DNA of 64,000 bases from Imbricaverruca yamaguchii (lineage: Eukaryota > Arthropoda > Thecostraca > Neoverrucidae): contig JAOTOL010001397.1 in the NCBI GenBank assembly GCA_034440575.1, forward strand, positions 642,501 through 706,500, written 5' to 3'. This document shows, piece by piece, positions 23,591 through 33,450 of the stretch. The notes beneath the pieces were generated by a model. It made no database searches. It saw only the letters and a list, made by a program, of their open reading frames with translations, and had not been told where the DNA came from. Position numbers and translations under genes: made by a program. The number at the start of each line of letters is the position of its first letter. Positions within the stretch are counted from its first letter, which is position 1.

Positions 23591-25662
23591 ACTTGCTCGT
23601 CCAGCTTTACTCATACGTACTTCAAACTTCGAAATGAAATATTTTACAAATAGTTCATTTGTAGGATGTGGATAGTGCTGATTTTCTATACTTCGTAATG
23701 GCCTTCTTCGTCTTTGAACAATTATGTCTAATCGTGTGGGTAAGCTGTTTCCCCATATTAATGCACAATAATTGAAATATGGAAGAATCAAGGCATTATG
23801 CAGATATTTCAATTCACAACTTCGGATAAAAAAATTGCTCTTCCCATTATTCCTAGATTTCTGCTAGTTTTTGCAGCAACATATGTTATGTGAAACCTCC
23901 ATGTTAATTTTTCGTCAACTATTACTCCAAGTTATGTGATTTGCTGTTTCCTTTGAGCTATTTGATAATTTATTGTTAGGTTTAAGTCAGCACTAGGCAT
24001 ACTGGAATAAATTTGGTAGTTTGTTTTATTGACATTCAGTGATAATCCATTGGCTTGAAGCCATTCAGTTATTCCTGAAACAATGGCATTGACATTAATT
24101 TGTAATTCCTCAATATTCGTAGCTTTTATGGTGACAGCAACATCATCAGGAAATAAATAGAATGTTCCATATAAAGAATTGCCCAAATCATTAATGTATA
24201 TAAGGAAGAGTAGTGGACCAAGTATGGAGCCTTGTGGAACTCCCATTATAATGCACTCTGCATCCGAGACTACATCATTAATTTTTGTTTGCCGATAACA
24301 ATCTTTTAAATAAGAATGTAATATCACGAATAGAGTTCCTGAGATGCCAATATGTTGTATTTTTTAAGTAGAATGTCAAAGCTCACTGTATCGATGGTTT
24401 TTTAAAAGTCAGTATAGAGACCATGAGTAAGTTCTTTCTTTTCCAAAGATGTAATTTGGTCATACATGTGAGCAATCGGCCTGTAGGTGCTGTTTTTTTT
24501 TCTAAATACAAATTGGAGAGTACTGAGTATATTATTCAGCTCCATATAAGATGTGAGATAACAATATAACATTTTTTCAAGTATTTTTGAAAATACTGAT
24601 AGCATAGAAATTGACGTATACTCCAACAGAGTTCAGTGACTATAATTGTTTCAACTTGGATTTCATTAGTGTACATTTCTTGTTCTCAATTAGCATAGTT
24701 TATTCATTATCTTCTTCATGTAGTATTTGCCAAGTTTTTTTTTCTCATTTTATTTGCTACGGTGAAGGGCATTTGAAAAAGTGTAGCTTCCTTGCTTCTC
24801 TGATTATGTTGTTGAGGATGTTCCTGAATTGGTTGCGTTGAACTTTATTGAGTGGATTTTGATTTTTAATAAACTTCTCGTATAGTTTGTTTTTTTTTTC
24901 GATTTATTGAACATAGTATGCCAGAGCTCATCCAGGCTTTCGTTGGGGTTTTCCTCCTGCTTGGGAAAATCTTTTTTTTTTGTAATAAGATGCATGTCAT
25001 CTTTATATGCTGAGAGCAAATCCCTGCATGCTATATTTGTGTCATTGTGCTGATTAAAATTATTCAATCTTGATACTAAATAGTCATTTATGAGACGGAT
25101 TTGACTGTAATCAAGTATTTTTGTGGATAATTTGACTCCAATTTTTTTTATGGGAAATGAATGCTACAAACACTGGAAAATGATCTGAAAGGTCTTCTAT
25201 CAGTATACCTGATGAGGAAACGCATGACAAATCATTTATATGGGCGCAAAGTGACCCTTGATGTCGACGCGCCCCTAAACTCCAATCCACCACCACCACC
25301 ACAAATAATTTATGAAGATATTATCCAATAATGAGCTAGTAGTATTTTGCACCTGAGTAGCATTTGTGAGTATGCAAAAAACTATATAACAATAGTTGGT
25401 TTGAGAAACTCCACAATTCTATAATTTTGAATATTCAATAGATTGTAGTTGAAATCTCGTGTGTGGTAATTGTAAGCTTCCCCTCATTCTCAATTATTGG
25501 TAGCAATTTTTCACTGCCCTCAAGAAAATTATTGTGGGGGAAAGTTAGGGGACGATAAATCTGGCAAATTATTGATCTAGTACTATTTTGAAACTCAATC
25601 TTGATTTCGTCAGCACCAGCTTCATCAAGAAATGATGGCAACTTCTTCAAGAAATGATACAA
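23459..25662 (-). mobile_element. LINE relic (endonuclease + RT; CR1/Rex1-like group)
   Basis: Read on the minus strand, endonuclease traces come first: ICQIYRPLTFPHNNF near 25560, and DLSDHFPVFVAFISHKKNW near 25150. RT pieces follow: SMLSVFSKILEKMLYCYL (about 24600), FVFRKKNSTYRP, MGVPQGSILGPLLF (about 24230), and a thumb-like end LPYFNYCALIWGN (about 23770). The RT active-site box reads FPDD rather than F/YADD, so this copy is catalytically doubtful as well as frame-broken. Clade placement is tentative. A 62-bp hairpin retroposon interrupts it at 25240-25302. Confidence 0.75.
25240..25302 (+). mobile_element. Ultrashort hairpin retroposon inside a LINE relic
   Basis: Target duplications AAATCATTTAT (25229-25239) and AAATAATTTAT (25303-25313) flank an insert. 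It starts (A)TGGGCGCAAAGTGACCC, closes the hairpin with GTCGACGCGCCCC, continues TAAACTCCAATCC and ends in a (CAC)n tail. Confidence 0.8.
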
Positions 25663-26057
25663 GAAATGAAATTAAAAGAAGTGAAATGAAATGATAGTCT
25701 GAGGGAGTATGACCCTCAGACTTGGTGGAGCGTTCAAATCTGCTAAATTTCTGAGATTGGGTAAAAAGGTGTCTCATGCGGGCCGCTTCGTATAGAGGAC
25801 ATCCCGTAGATATGTAGCCGAAGCTACCTTCGTGACTACCTCCTAGGACACATTACAAAGCGCACTTCGCACTAGGCACCGAGGTGGCTGGGAATTTTCC
25901 CCTGCCATTGTTGTACTTCGTTGCAACCTTCACCACGCTAATAGCTATATTCTACGGTACGACCATTCGGCGTATGGAAATGTTTCCTAGTTTCCGTTGA
26001 AATTTCGCATCTAGCCACCTGCGCCGCGTAGTTTTGCTTGGCCTTCCTTTATATTTT

Positions 26058-26105
26058 CGCGAATGATCAACCCTGGTCGATGCGCCCTAAAGCACAAATC
26101 ACTAA
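26058..26105 (+). mobile_element. Ultrashort hairpin retroposon with perfect 15-bp target duplication
   Basis: This 48-bp insert lies between identical CTTCCTTTATATTTT at 26043-26057 and 26106-26120. It begins CGCGAATGATC, slightly shorter at the 5' end than its relatives, then has GGTCGATGCGCCCTAAAGC and a short tail ending ATCACTAA. Confidence 0.85.
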
Positions 26106-26564
26106 CTTCCTTTATATTTTGAGTTCGTATGTCTCTAGTTCATGCCTTCAATCTTCGACCTTTTTTCGAAAAAAATGACCCCTTTAAACTGAAATAATGA
26201 CCATTCTTGCCATTAATTATTTCCTGCCTGCGTCAATCTAGTCTTAAAATTGTACGGGAATTTATTGGAACTGTCTGCACAAATCGTTCGTGGGGTTCAT
26301 ATCGTCGCGAGCACACTGAATGTTGCAACGAGCACATAGAGCCCTAGAGTAAGACTGAACTTTATCAGCACAATGGGCAAAAAGACGACACATTTCCCTA
26401 AATTCCGTGCAGTAGATTTCTCTCGAGTATCTGGGATAATTCAGTGATCTGCAGGCGCTGTTTTGCATTGCCCCACAGCCGGTGATTTTCTCAGATAGCC
26501 ATTTTGCAGGTCTTTTGCATATCAGCCTTACAGCCGGTCGCTCGCTATAAGCGTGAATTGCTTG

Positions 26565-28475
26565 ATGTGTGAATTGTTGTGTTTTACCTACCCTTGTTCA
26601 GAGTCTGCGCTGGAATCCCCACTCACCATCCAATCAAACGGCACTGAGTGTTGCAACGAAGTCTATCCACTGGCGTGTTACCGACACGCCAATGTATGTG
26701 TCGCCTGTGTCGATCCTTTGCACCTCGCAGCATGTCGGAGTGTTGACACGGATAGTGTGGCTACCGGTGCTTCGGAGCTTGCCGACAGGGAGATTGCTAC
26801 GATGTTCCCCCTGTGTTGTCGTCCCGTCTTTAGGGAACGAGTATGCGCTGTTGTGGTTGACCGACGCACTGATTTTCCTGCCCGTCTGTCCGCCAGGCGG
26901 CGGCCCGCTATGAGCTGTCTGCGGAGACAGCTGACGCTGGCGCGGGACTATATGGGCCGCACGCTCAGTCGCACTCTGTCACGCTGCAACATGAACGACG
27001 TGGATTCGTCGGCCGGTGCCGTGGCATTCGAGCCGGACTTGTCACGTGAGGTGAGCGTCCAGACCGACGACCAGTCGCCACCGCCGCGGCGTCGCACCGC
27101 CGAGGGCATCTATGGCACAGTCGGGCGGTCGCTGGCCACTGCCGAGGCTCTGGAGCGCCAAGCAGCGGCGGCGGCCGTGGCAGTCGGCACACCGCCGCCG
27201 CCGCCGCCATCGGAGTCGCCCTCCTGTTCGTGCGCCGGCGACACAGAGGGCGCCGTGGGCGGAACGACTGTGCACTGTGCGTGTCGCCAGGTTACCGCAA
27301 GCGGCGACGTGTCGTCGGCCGATGCCGTCGACAGGCAGCCTGCCGTCGACACGACAGCCGCAACCTCGGCCACCATCACCACCGTCGCCACCTCGGCTAC
27401 CATCACCACCGCTGCCGCGGCGGCCGCCGCCACCGCCACCGCTACCGCCACCGCCACCGCCACCGCCACCGCCACCGCCACCACCACCACCGACGACGCC
27501 ACTGCTACTGCTACTGCTACTGCTACTGCCGCCGCCAAGAAGGAAGGTCGCATCCGACGAACCCTGCGCGCTCTGCGGCTGGCGCGCGCCCGCGTGTCTC
27601 GCACGCGCGGCGGCCGAGAGCCGGCCGTGTCGGCGGCGCTGCGCGGCTCCAGTCCGGCGCTCTCCACCGGCTCGGAGACACTGCGACCGCCAATCATCGA
27701 CCTGACTCGCTTCAACCCGGACCACTACCCGACCGACGATTTCGACGAGCGTGCGCGACAAGAGCGTGCGCGCGAGATCGCCGAGGGCATCGAGGTGGCG
27801 CCGGGCGGTCGGGCGGCTGACGCGGCGCCGACTCGCGCGCCTGCAGAGCATGCGTCGCCGCCGCCGCTGCCGACGCTGCACGCCGAGTCGCAGCTCCTGG
27901 TGTCACACTTTGCACAGCTGGCCAAGGACGGCTCGTTGGTGCAGCGCACCGTGCACACGACGGTCGATTACATTCATTGCCTTGTGCCTGACCTTCTGAG
28001 CATCGTCAACAGTCCGTTCTATTGGGGTGAAATGGATCGGTACGAGGCGGAGCGGTTGCTGGACAACAAGCCAGAGGGCACGTTTCTGCTGCGAGACTCT
28101 GCACAGGAAGAGTACCTCTTCTCAGTGAGCTTCCGCCGGTACAGCCGCTCACTGCACGCGCGCATCGAGCAATGGAATCAAAACTTCAGCTTCGACTCGC
28201 ACGACCCGGGAGTGTACGCGTCGTCCACGGTTACGGGGTTAATCGAGCACTACAAGGACCCCAGTTGCTGCATGTTCTTCGAGCCGATGCTGACGCGGCC
28301 GTTGAATCGGACTTTCGTATTCCCCTTGACACATCTGTGCCGCGCCGCCATCGTCGCCTGCATCAACTACGACGGCATCAACCAACTGCGCTTGCCTCGT
28401 CCTCTGCGCCAGTTCCTCATGGAGTACCACTACAAACAGCGGGTGCGCGTCAGACGTTTTGAGCTGCCCGACTAG
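26565..28475 (+). CDS. SOCS4/5-type suppressor of cytokine signalling
   Basis: A cytoplasmic JAK-STAT/EGFR pathway inhibitor and substrate adaptor for an elongin-cullin ubiquitin ligase. Numbering from the ATG at 26565 gives 636 residues. Residues about 379-415 ([20 protein letters not shown] onward, ending EGIEVAP) match the N-terminal conserved region of SOCS4/5 that contacts [15 protein letters not shown] leads into the SH2 domain (485-583), with [12 protein letters not shown], phosphotyrosine-binding Arg510 in FLLRDS, and [19 protein letters not shown]. The SOCS box (about 588-633) has the elongin-binding LTHLCRAAI and the [14 protein letters not shown] end. Between about 260 and 325 is an Ala/Thr low-complexity tract encoded by (GCCACC)n. 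The coding part is uninterrupted. The start is uncertain: the frame is open from 26499, an acceptor at 26601 would remove the first ATG, and ATG 26991 has the better context (GCAACATGA). Drosophila Socs36E is the likely counterpart. Confidence 0.93.
   Translation: MCELLCFTYPCSESALESPLTIQSNGTECCNEVYPLACYRHANVCVACVDPLHLAACRSVDTDSVATGASELADREIATMFPLCCRPVFRERVCAVVVDRRTDFPARLSARRRPAMSCLRRQLTLARDYMGRTLSRTLSRCNMNDVDSSAGAVAFEPDLSREVSVQTDDQSPPPRRRTAEGIYGTVGRSLATAEALERQAAAAAVAVGTPPPPPPSESPSCSCAGDTEGAVGGTTVHCACRQVTASGDVSSADAVDRQPAVDTTAATSATITTVATSATITTAAAAAAATATATATATATATATATTTTDDATATATATATAAAKKEGRIRRTLRALRLARARVSRTRGGREPAVSAALRGSSPALSTGSETLRPPIIDLTRFNPDHYPTDDFDERARQERAREIAEGIEVAPGGRAADAAPTRAPAEHASPPPLPTLHAESQLLVSHFAQLAKDGSLVQRTVHTTVDYIHCLVPDLLSIVNSPFYWGEMDRYEAERLLDNKPEGTFLLRDSAQEEYLFSVSFRRYSRSLHARIEQWNQNFSFDSHDPGVYASSTVTGLIEHYKDPSCCMFFEPMLTRPLNRTFVFPLTHLCRAAIVACINYDGINQLRLPRPLRQFLMEYHYKQRVRVRRFELPD
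26602..26602 (+). other. Candidate 3' splice site upstream of the SOCS coding region
   Basis: The sequence TTTTACCTACCCTTGTTCAG ends at 26601 and has the pyrimidine run and CAG of a strong acceptor. If used, the exon starts at 26602 and the ATG at 26565 is intronic. The start would then fall downstream, for example at 26991. Confidence 0.4.
27343..27540 (+). repeat. In-frame trinucleotide/hexanucleotide tract in the SOCS gene
   Basis: Runs of GCCACC and then CTACTG repeats encode Ala-Thr dipeptides. They are likely length-polymorphic and separate the N-terminus from the conserved regions. Confidence 0.8.
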
Positions 28476-28760
28476 CGGCGCAGGCGCCCTGCCAGATGGC
28501 CGGGCGTATGTGTTCGCCGGCTGCTCGGACTAGGCGCACTGCCAGAGGCAAGCGTGTGTGTGCACGCCTGCTGGACTAGCTGTACGTCTGCGGTGGGAGA
28601 ATGGGCGCGCTACCGGAGCGGCCAGCGTGTGTGCGCGCAAGCTGGCCCACCAGCGTCGCGAGGGTGGATGCACTGCCAAAGTGGTGCGCGCGTGTGTGTG
28701 TCGGCTGGCCGACTAGCGGTGCGGGTGTGGGCGCACTGCCAGGCGACGAGCGGGTCCTCG
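28476..28760 (+). repeat. GC-rich imperfect repeats in the SOCS 3' untranslated region
   Basis: Blocks beginning GACTAG and containing GGCGCACTGCCAG, GCGTGTGTG and GCTGGCC recur from the stop codon to about 28760. The first block contains the stop codon itself (GACTAG at 28470-28475). Confidence 0.6.
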
Positions 28761-29462
28761 GTGTGTGGAGATACGATGTCGATGATTCTCTGTGATGGTA
28801 ACGCTGTCTGTCGGCAGCTCGCCGTGCAACAGCTCGCCTGCACCACACCCAGTTCCGGGAAGTGCGCGAGCTGTGCCGTACCGGTCGCCCAAACTGGTTT
28901 CGGGAGGCGGGCGGCGACTGTTAGGTAGCAGCTGGCCACCGGTCGGCGTCACACTCCATATGTGAGTGGGTCGGACGGTAGCCTCGCCGCCATCGAACCC
29001 CCGCCCTGCCCGATGACTAGTGATAAGCACGCTCCGCTCGGTACGTGCATTATTATATAATTTGCTATATAAGATAATGATTATCGTGTTGACTGCGCGT
29101 TGGCAGAGCCTGCGTGGAGTATTGATGACAATTCCGGTTGAGTTCGATAGTTTGGACACCTTAGTGGCCCACAATCGGCCAAGGAATGTTGAATGAGTTC
29201 CAAGTGCTTGTTTATTTGATCAGTCATACTAGAAATTAAATGTTCAGTTTGTGTTGCAGCGGCCGTCCCAATTCGGCTGCTTGGAGCTGTGCTTGTTTTC
29301 TAAGTATGTGATTTTCGAGCTTTATTTCAGTCGTTTCCGTAGCACTGTCTGTCTACTTTTCGCCGTACAAGTCGCGTTCTCGTCCTCGAATGTCTGGTTC
29401 AGACCATTCTTGGTCCTTATCTCCGCGTTCTGGCTGTACCCGGCCGTGAGCGTGGAGCGTAA

Positions 29463-29468
29463 ATAAAT
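29463..29468 (+). terminator. Candidate polyadenylation signal AATAAA
   Basis: A canonical AATAAA about 1 kb downstream of the SOCS stop codon, followed by GT-rich sequence (TTTGTGTGG). It is the best plus-strand candidate for the end of the SOCS transcript, though not the only AT-rich site. Confidence 0.4.
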
Positions 29469-29469
29469 G

Positions 29470-30605
29470 GCAAGCATTTGGTTTCGAGTTTGTGTGGAAT
29501 CATCTGGAACTGCAAGACAATCTTGAGTTGGAGCGCGATCAATTTCACAGCGATGTTGTCAGGCTGTAAACTGCGGTCTTCTCTGTGGATACATAGGACG
29601 TGTGACTAGGTATGGGCGACATTTGAAAACGGTGCGATGGGCATGCCCGTCCAGTTCAACTTCCGATACCGTATCGCGACTCTGCTCCTTCCATAGCAAG
29701 TGGAACGCACTCATCAGAGTAAGACGCACCGTGTACGGTAGGAAATTGCAATTGCCTATCGCACTTCCACGAAAATATGGTTATCTCTTGAGGTTGGCTG
29801 AACTGGAGGTGCTGAGAAATGGCTTCCGTCTTGCCGCCGCCACATATAATTGCTTTTGTTACTGTGGATGAACTGTGTGTGTGCGTGTGCGCGTGCGTGC
29901 GTGGCATTTCCGGCCTGCCACCGTGTGGTTGACGTCGGCTGTTGTAAGTGTGGTTGTCCTGATGTAAAAGGTGGGATAACGAGGGAGGGGGTAAACGACA
30001 TATTCGTGGAATTGCCGTGAGGGGAGTCGATGGAAAGCGTTCGCTGTCTTAAGCATGGATAAGTAAAACTGAAAGGATTTGCTGAGTTATTGGCAGGCAT
30101 TAGAAGATGATAAGTAGTGACGAGTTAAGGACTATTCACACCTAGCGTAAGCCCGTGCAATGACGGACTAGGCGTAATCCCAACACATTGGGAGTACATT
30201 CGACGCGTCGCCAGACCAGTGCAACGGCATCGCCTGAACGCGAGTACGTCAGCGATCAACTGACAGATCAGCTGCTATGACAACAAAATCAGCTGTTTAG
30301 ATTAGGTTCAAATGTGGCAGACTGAGGTTTGTCATTGCACTGAGTTTTGTCATTTTACGTTGTACGAGCGGAAAAAGTTGAGAAAACCCAACTTTGTCCG
30401 CTCGGAAATTGCCAGCGTTCTGTAGGACTCGGCAGACAGCTGACGCAAGACTGGCGCAATTGCAGCATCAGCAGACTCATTGGGCCCCATACCGCTAGCT
30501 TTGCGCCGATTCCGACAGTGCGTCGAGATTACGCTAGGTGTGATCAGTCCTTTATCGATCCGGACGGTGTCAGTGGAGTATGTGGTGTAGAGGGTGGGTG
30601 TGGAT
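29470..30605. other. Unassigned sequence downstream of the SOCS gene
   Basis: No coding sequence is recognised. It holds a short GT-rich microsatellite at about 29873-29902. Confidence 0.3.
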
Positions 30606-30619
30606 CAAGACAACGTTGC

Positions 30620-30662
30620 GTGATCTCTACAGTCGATGCGCCCCTAAACTCCAATTACCAAC
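30620..30662 (+). mobile_element. Ultrashort retroposon copy (43 bp) with 14-bp target duplication
   Basis: The flanks CAAGACAACGTTGC (30606-30619) and CAAGACAGCGCTGC (30663-30676) match at 12 of 14. The insert contains CAGTCGATGCGCCCCTAAAC and the tail CAATTACCAA. It lacks the 5' arm of the hairpin. Confidence 0.7.
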
Positions 30663-31015
30663 CAAGACAGCGCTGCAGAACATTTAACAAAACTTGCAAG
30701 AAGAAATCATTCACGTTGTTGAAAGTCCTGAACGCGGTTTTCTTCTGAACGCGATTTTATTTGTTAGCGTTTCTTTTGCTTATTTGCTTTGTTTTTCTGT
30801 GTATTCTTATTCGTGTCGTCATTTTTAACGTATCTTCATTTTTCTAGTTCCATTTTCTTTTATCTCAGAGGCCATGAATGGACCCCATAGTTAAAAGAAA
30901 GTGGTAGATGTGTTCGTGTAGTGTTGGATGGTCGTTAAGAAAGGTGGTGACGCTTAGTGGAATGTTGTTTGTGGTGCAGTAGTTTATGATAGGTTATCTG
31001 TCGTTGGTGCTTGGA

Positions 31016-31060
31016 TGGGCGCTAAATGACCCCGTAGTCGGCGCGCCCTTAAACCCAAAT
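31016..31060 (+). mobile_element. Ultrashort hairpin retroposon copy
   Basis: Starts TGGGCGCTAAATGACCCC, closes with GTCGGCGCGCCC and continues TTAAACCCAAAT. The flanks share GTGCTTGG (TTGGTGCTTGG on the left, TTGGCGTGCTTGG on the right), a weak target duplication. Confidence 0.6.
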
Positions 31061-31473
31061 GGTATATTCAATTGGCGTGCTTGGTTCAGTGGATGAGTAT
31101 GTATTTGTCGGTAGGTGCTTGGTGATATGTGGTGCATTGTTGTGGAGTATGAGCATGAGGTAGACCGAAGGAATGAGTGAGGTTTGTACGTCTAATGCGT
31201 AAACGTGCCATCGTCCTTATGTCTGCTGTTTTGATTGACAGTGGTCCAGTGTTCGTGTTTGAAGTGTGTTTCGTGGAGTTGAGTTCTTGCGGTGTCCCAT
31301 GTTTGTTGAATGTGCTTGTTGATTACCTGGTGAATTGTGGTGTGACAGTCTGATTGTGAGTTGGGGCATCGTGTGGTTTGTTTTAGTGTTGTGGCTAAGT
31401 TTGCTTCGGTGCCTGCGTGTTCGTTTCCGTGTGTGTTTGTGTGGATTGGAGTTCAAAGAAGTGGTTGTTTGGG

Positions 31474-31608
31474 GCTTGCCGACCGGGATACGGCCTGTAT
31501 ACGGATCTGTATCTGTACACGGAATTGTCTGAAGCTTGGTACCATCACAATATATGGGCGCTACATGACCGACGCAGTCGATGCGCCCCCAAACCCCAAT
31601 AACCAACC
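31474..31608 (+). mobile_element. 135-bp SINE with an unfamiliar head and the shared 3' hairpin module
   Basis: The flanks AAGTGGTTGTTTGGG (31459-31473) and AAGTGGTTATTTGGG (31609-31623) match at 14 of 15. The 5' 80 bp (from GCTTGCCGACCGGGATACGG) has no tRNA boxes that I can see. From 31555 the sequence is the hairpin module (TGGGCGCTACATGACC ... GTCGATGCGCCCCC), and the tail is AACCCCAATAACCAACC. Confidence 0.75.
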
Positions 31609-32070
31609 AAGTGGTTATTTGGGTGCGGTTAATTTGGCATGTATGCATGTGTAGTATATTTGTGGAATGAGAGGGTGCCTGGAAGTACTGTGAGGTGTTG
31701 TCCTTTGTATTGCTGATTTGGTGTGTATGGCTAAGTGTTCCGTGTTTGTGTTGTATGTAGTCGTTAAGGCCGTAAAATTGCATATATTTATGCGGCGTAT
31801 GTGGGTCTGTGCTATGTCCGGCAGACGGGCACGCAAGATGACCCCGGGGCGGTGCTCCACGAAAATGCCAAACCCCCGCTGTGCCCGTCTGTTGTGTGTA
31901 ATTTGGAGCCGTCAGCATAAATGTTGTTCAGTTGTCATAAAATTGTGCCATCAGTTGTAATTCTACGTCTGTGTAGGTGTGTTTTGTTTGTCTATGAGAG
32001 GGTGTGTTGTGGGTGTTTGGTGTTTCCACCACGCAGTGGTTGGGGGAGGGGGGAGAGATCTGTAGGTTGG

Positions 32071-32861
32071 GTAACCGGACAAATGTACGTAAAGCAAGTG
32101 TACGTATGGCAGGTGTACGTACGCAAATGTACGTAAGCAAATGTACGTGAGCAAAGCAAATGTACGTATGGCAATTGTACGTAAGCGCAGATGTACGTAT
32201 GGCTAATGTACGTACGCGCAAATGTACGTATGGCTAATGTACGCGTGCTCAAAAGTACGTATACGCAAATGTTCGTAAGCGCAAATGTACGTAAGCACAA
32301 ATGTACATAAGCACAAAAGTACGTGTGCGTAAATGTACGTAAAGCCAAATGTACGTATGCCAATTGTACGTATGCGCAAATGTATGTAGGAGCGAATGTA
32401 CGTATGGCATATGAACCTAACCAAAGGTGCTTAAACGCAAAGGCACGTACGCCTAAGTGTACGTGCATTGGGTCATACGTACATTTGCGCGTACGTACGT
32501 TTGTGCTTGCGTACATTTGCCCATACGTACATTTGCGTGTACGTATTTCGGCGCTTACGTACATCTGAGCTTACGTACTTTTGCCCATAAGTACGTTTGC
32601 GCTGACGTACATCTGCGCATAGGTACATTTGTGCATGCGTACATTTGCGCATACGTACTTTTGCTCATACGTACATTTGCGTTTACGTACATTTGCGCTT
32701 ACGTACATTTGCGCTTACGTACTTTTGCGCATGCGTTCATCTGCGCTTACGTACACTTGCACGTACGTATTTTTGCGCATACGTACATCTGCGCTTAAGT
32801 ACATTTGCTTACGTACATTCGCTTACTTACTTTTGTCCTTGCGTACATTTGTCCTAGAATC
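32071..32861. mobile_element. Foldback-type palindrome of ~16-bp tandem repeats
   Basis: The left arm (to about 32465) is more than 20 variants of a unit like GTACGTAWGCGCAAAT. The right arm (about 32470-32854) is the same unit in reverse complement (ATTTGCGCWTACGTAC). Both ends read GGACAAATGTACG going inward. The flanks TGTAGGTTG (32062-32070) and CGTAGGTTG (32862-32870) match at 8 of 9, which would be a 9-bp target duplication. Long inverted arms made of tandem repeats and a 9-bp duplication are the hallmarks of Foldback-like elements. It encodes nothing. Long open frames on both strands (for example 32457-32798) only translate the repeat. Confidence 0.75.
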
Positions 32862-33450
32862 GTAGGTTGCGCACATGTAGTTGTATGCGGCATCCTATTA
32901 TCTTGAGCGATGGTGCTTTTATATGTTGGTGTTTGCGTTTGGTGCGAATTCTGAGCGCCTGAGTACATGGGTGTTGTCCATGTTGTGTTTTGTAGTAGAA
33001 GCTAAGAAGCCACTATGCGTATGTGTTGTAGTTCAATGTGGTTGTAAATGCGATGATGTTCCGAATGCTGTTGTGGTAATTGTGGGACATTGGTTTTGCA
33101 CTCTGTCCAAAATATGGAGGTTTGTCGGAGCGTTATTTTCGAAAAGTTGGTATCCGCGAGTGATGTGTCTCGTGTCAGCGTTCCGTTTCTGGTTGATGCG
33201 TTTGGATGTGGTGAGAGGTGGGTATGGTGGTGATTGTGCTCTGTGTGGGTGGGGCTTTGAGCCCCCTGCGTGACAAGCTTGTGTTGTGTACTAGCCCGTG
33301 TGTGATGTTTCGGGTTGTGAGTGTTTGTGTAGTGCAGGTGGCGATGATGTTTGCAGTGAGGGAGTAGAGTGTGGGGGTGTCGTGGGCGTTGTGTGTGAAG
33401 AAGTGGCTGTGTCGGGGGTTCAGGCGTCCTTGTGTGTCCACACAAGGAGT

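Larger units (their letters stand above)
30900..33450 (-). mobile_element. RNase H-bearing LINE relic with three nested insertions
   Basis: Minus-strand sequence at 32876-33450 aligns with 59940-60300, and 30940-31130 aligns with 59790-59935, so these are two copies of one family. The copy here also retains an RNase H portion (ADGSKLHTTDGHSGG near 31910; GNEHAGTEANLATTLKQTT near 31400) that the other copy lacks. It is interrupted by a hairpin retroposon (31016-31060), a 135-bp SINE (31474-31608) and a foldback palindrome (32071-32861). Codons are strongly biased to CAC/ACN, and many stops are present. Confidence 0.7.

Noticed and set aside
27042..27881. Long open frames on the minus strand and other plus frames across the SOCS gene (Gly/Arg/Val/Pro-rich).
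   Set aside because: They are shadows of the GC-rich and (GCCACC)n coding sequence of the SOCS gene and have only low-complexity content.
31992..32798. Open frames on both strands with repeats like FAYVHLRLRT or AYVHL/RTFA.
   Set aside because: They translate the foldback minisatellite. The repeat unit is open in several frames by chance.
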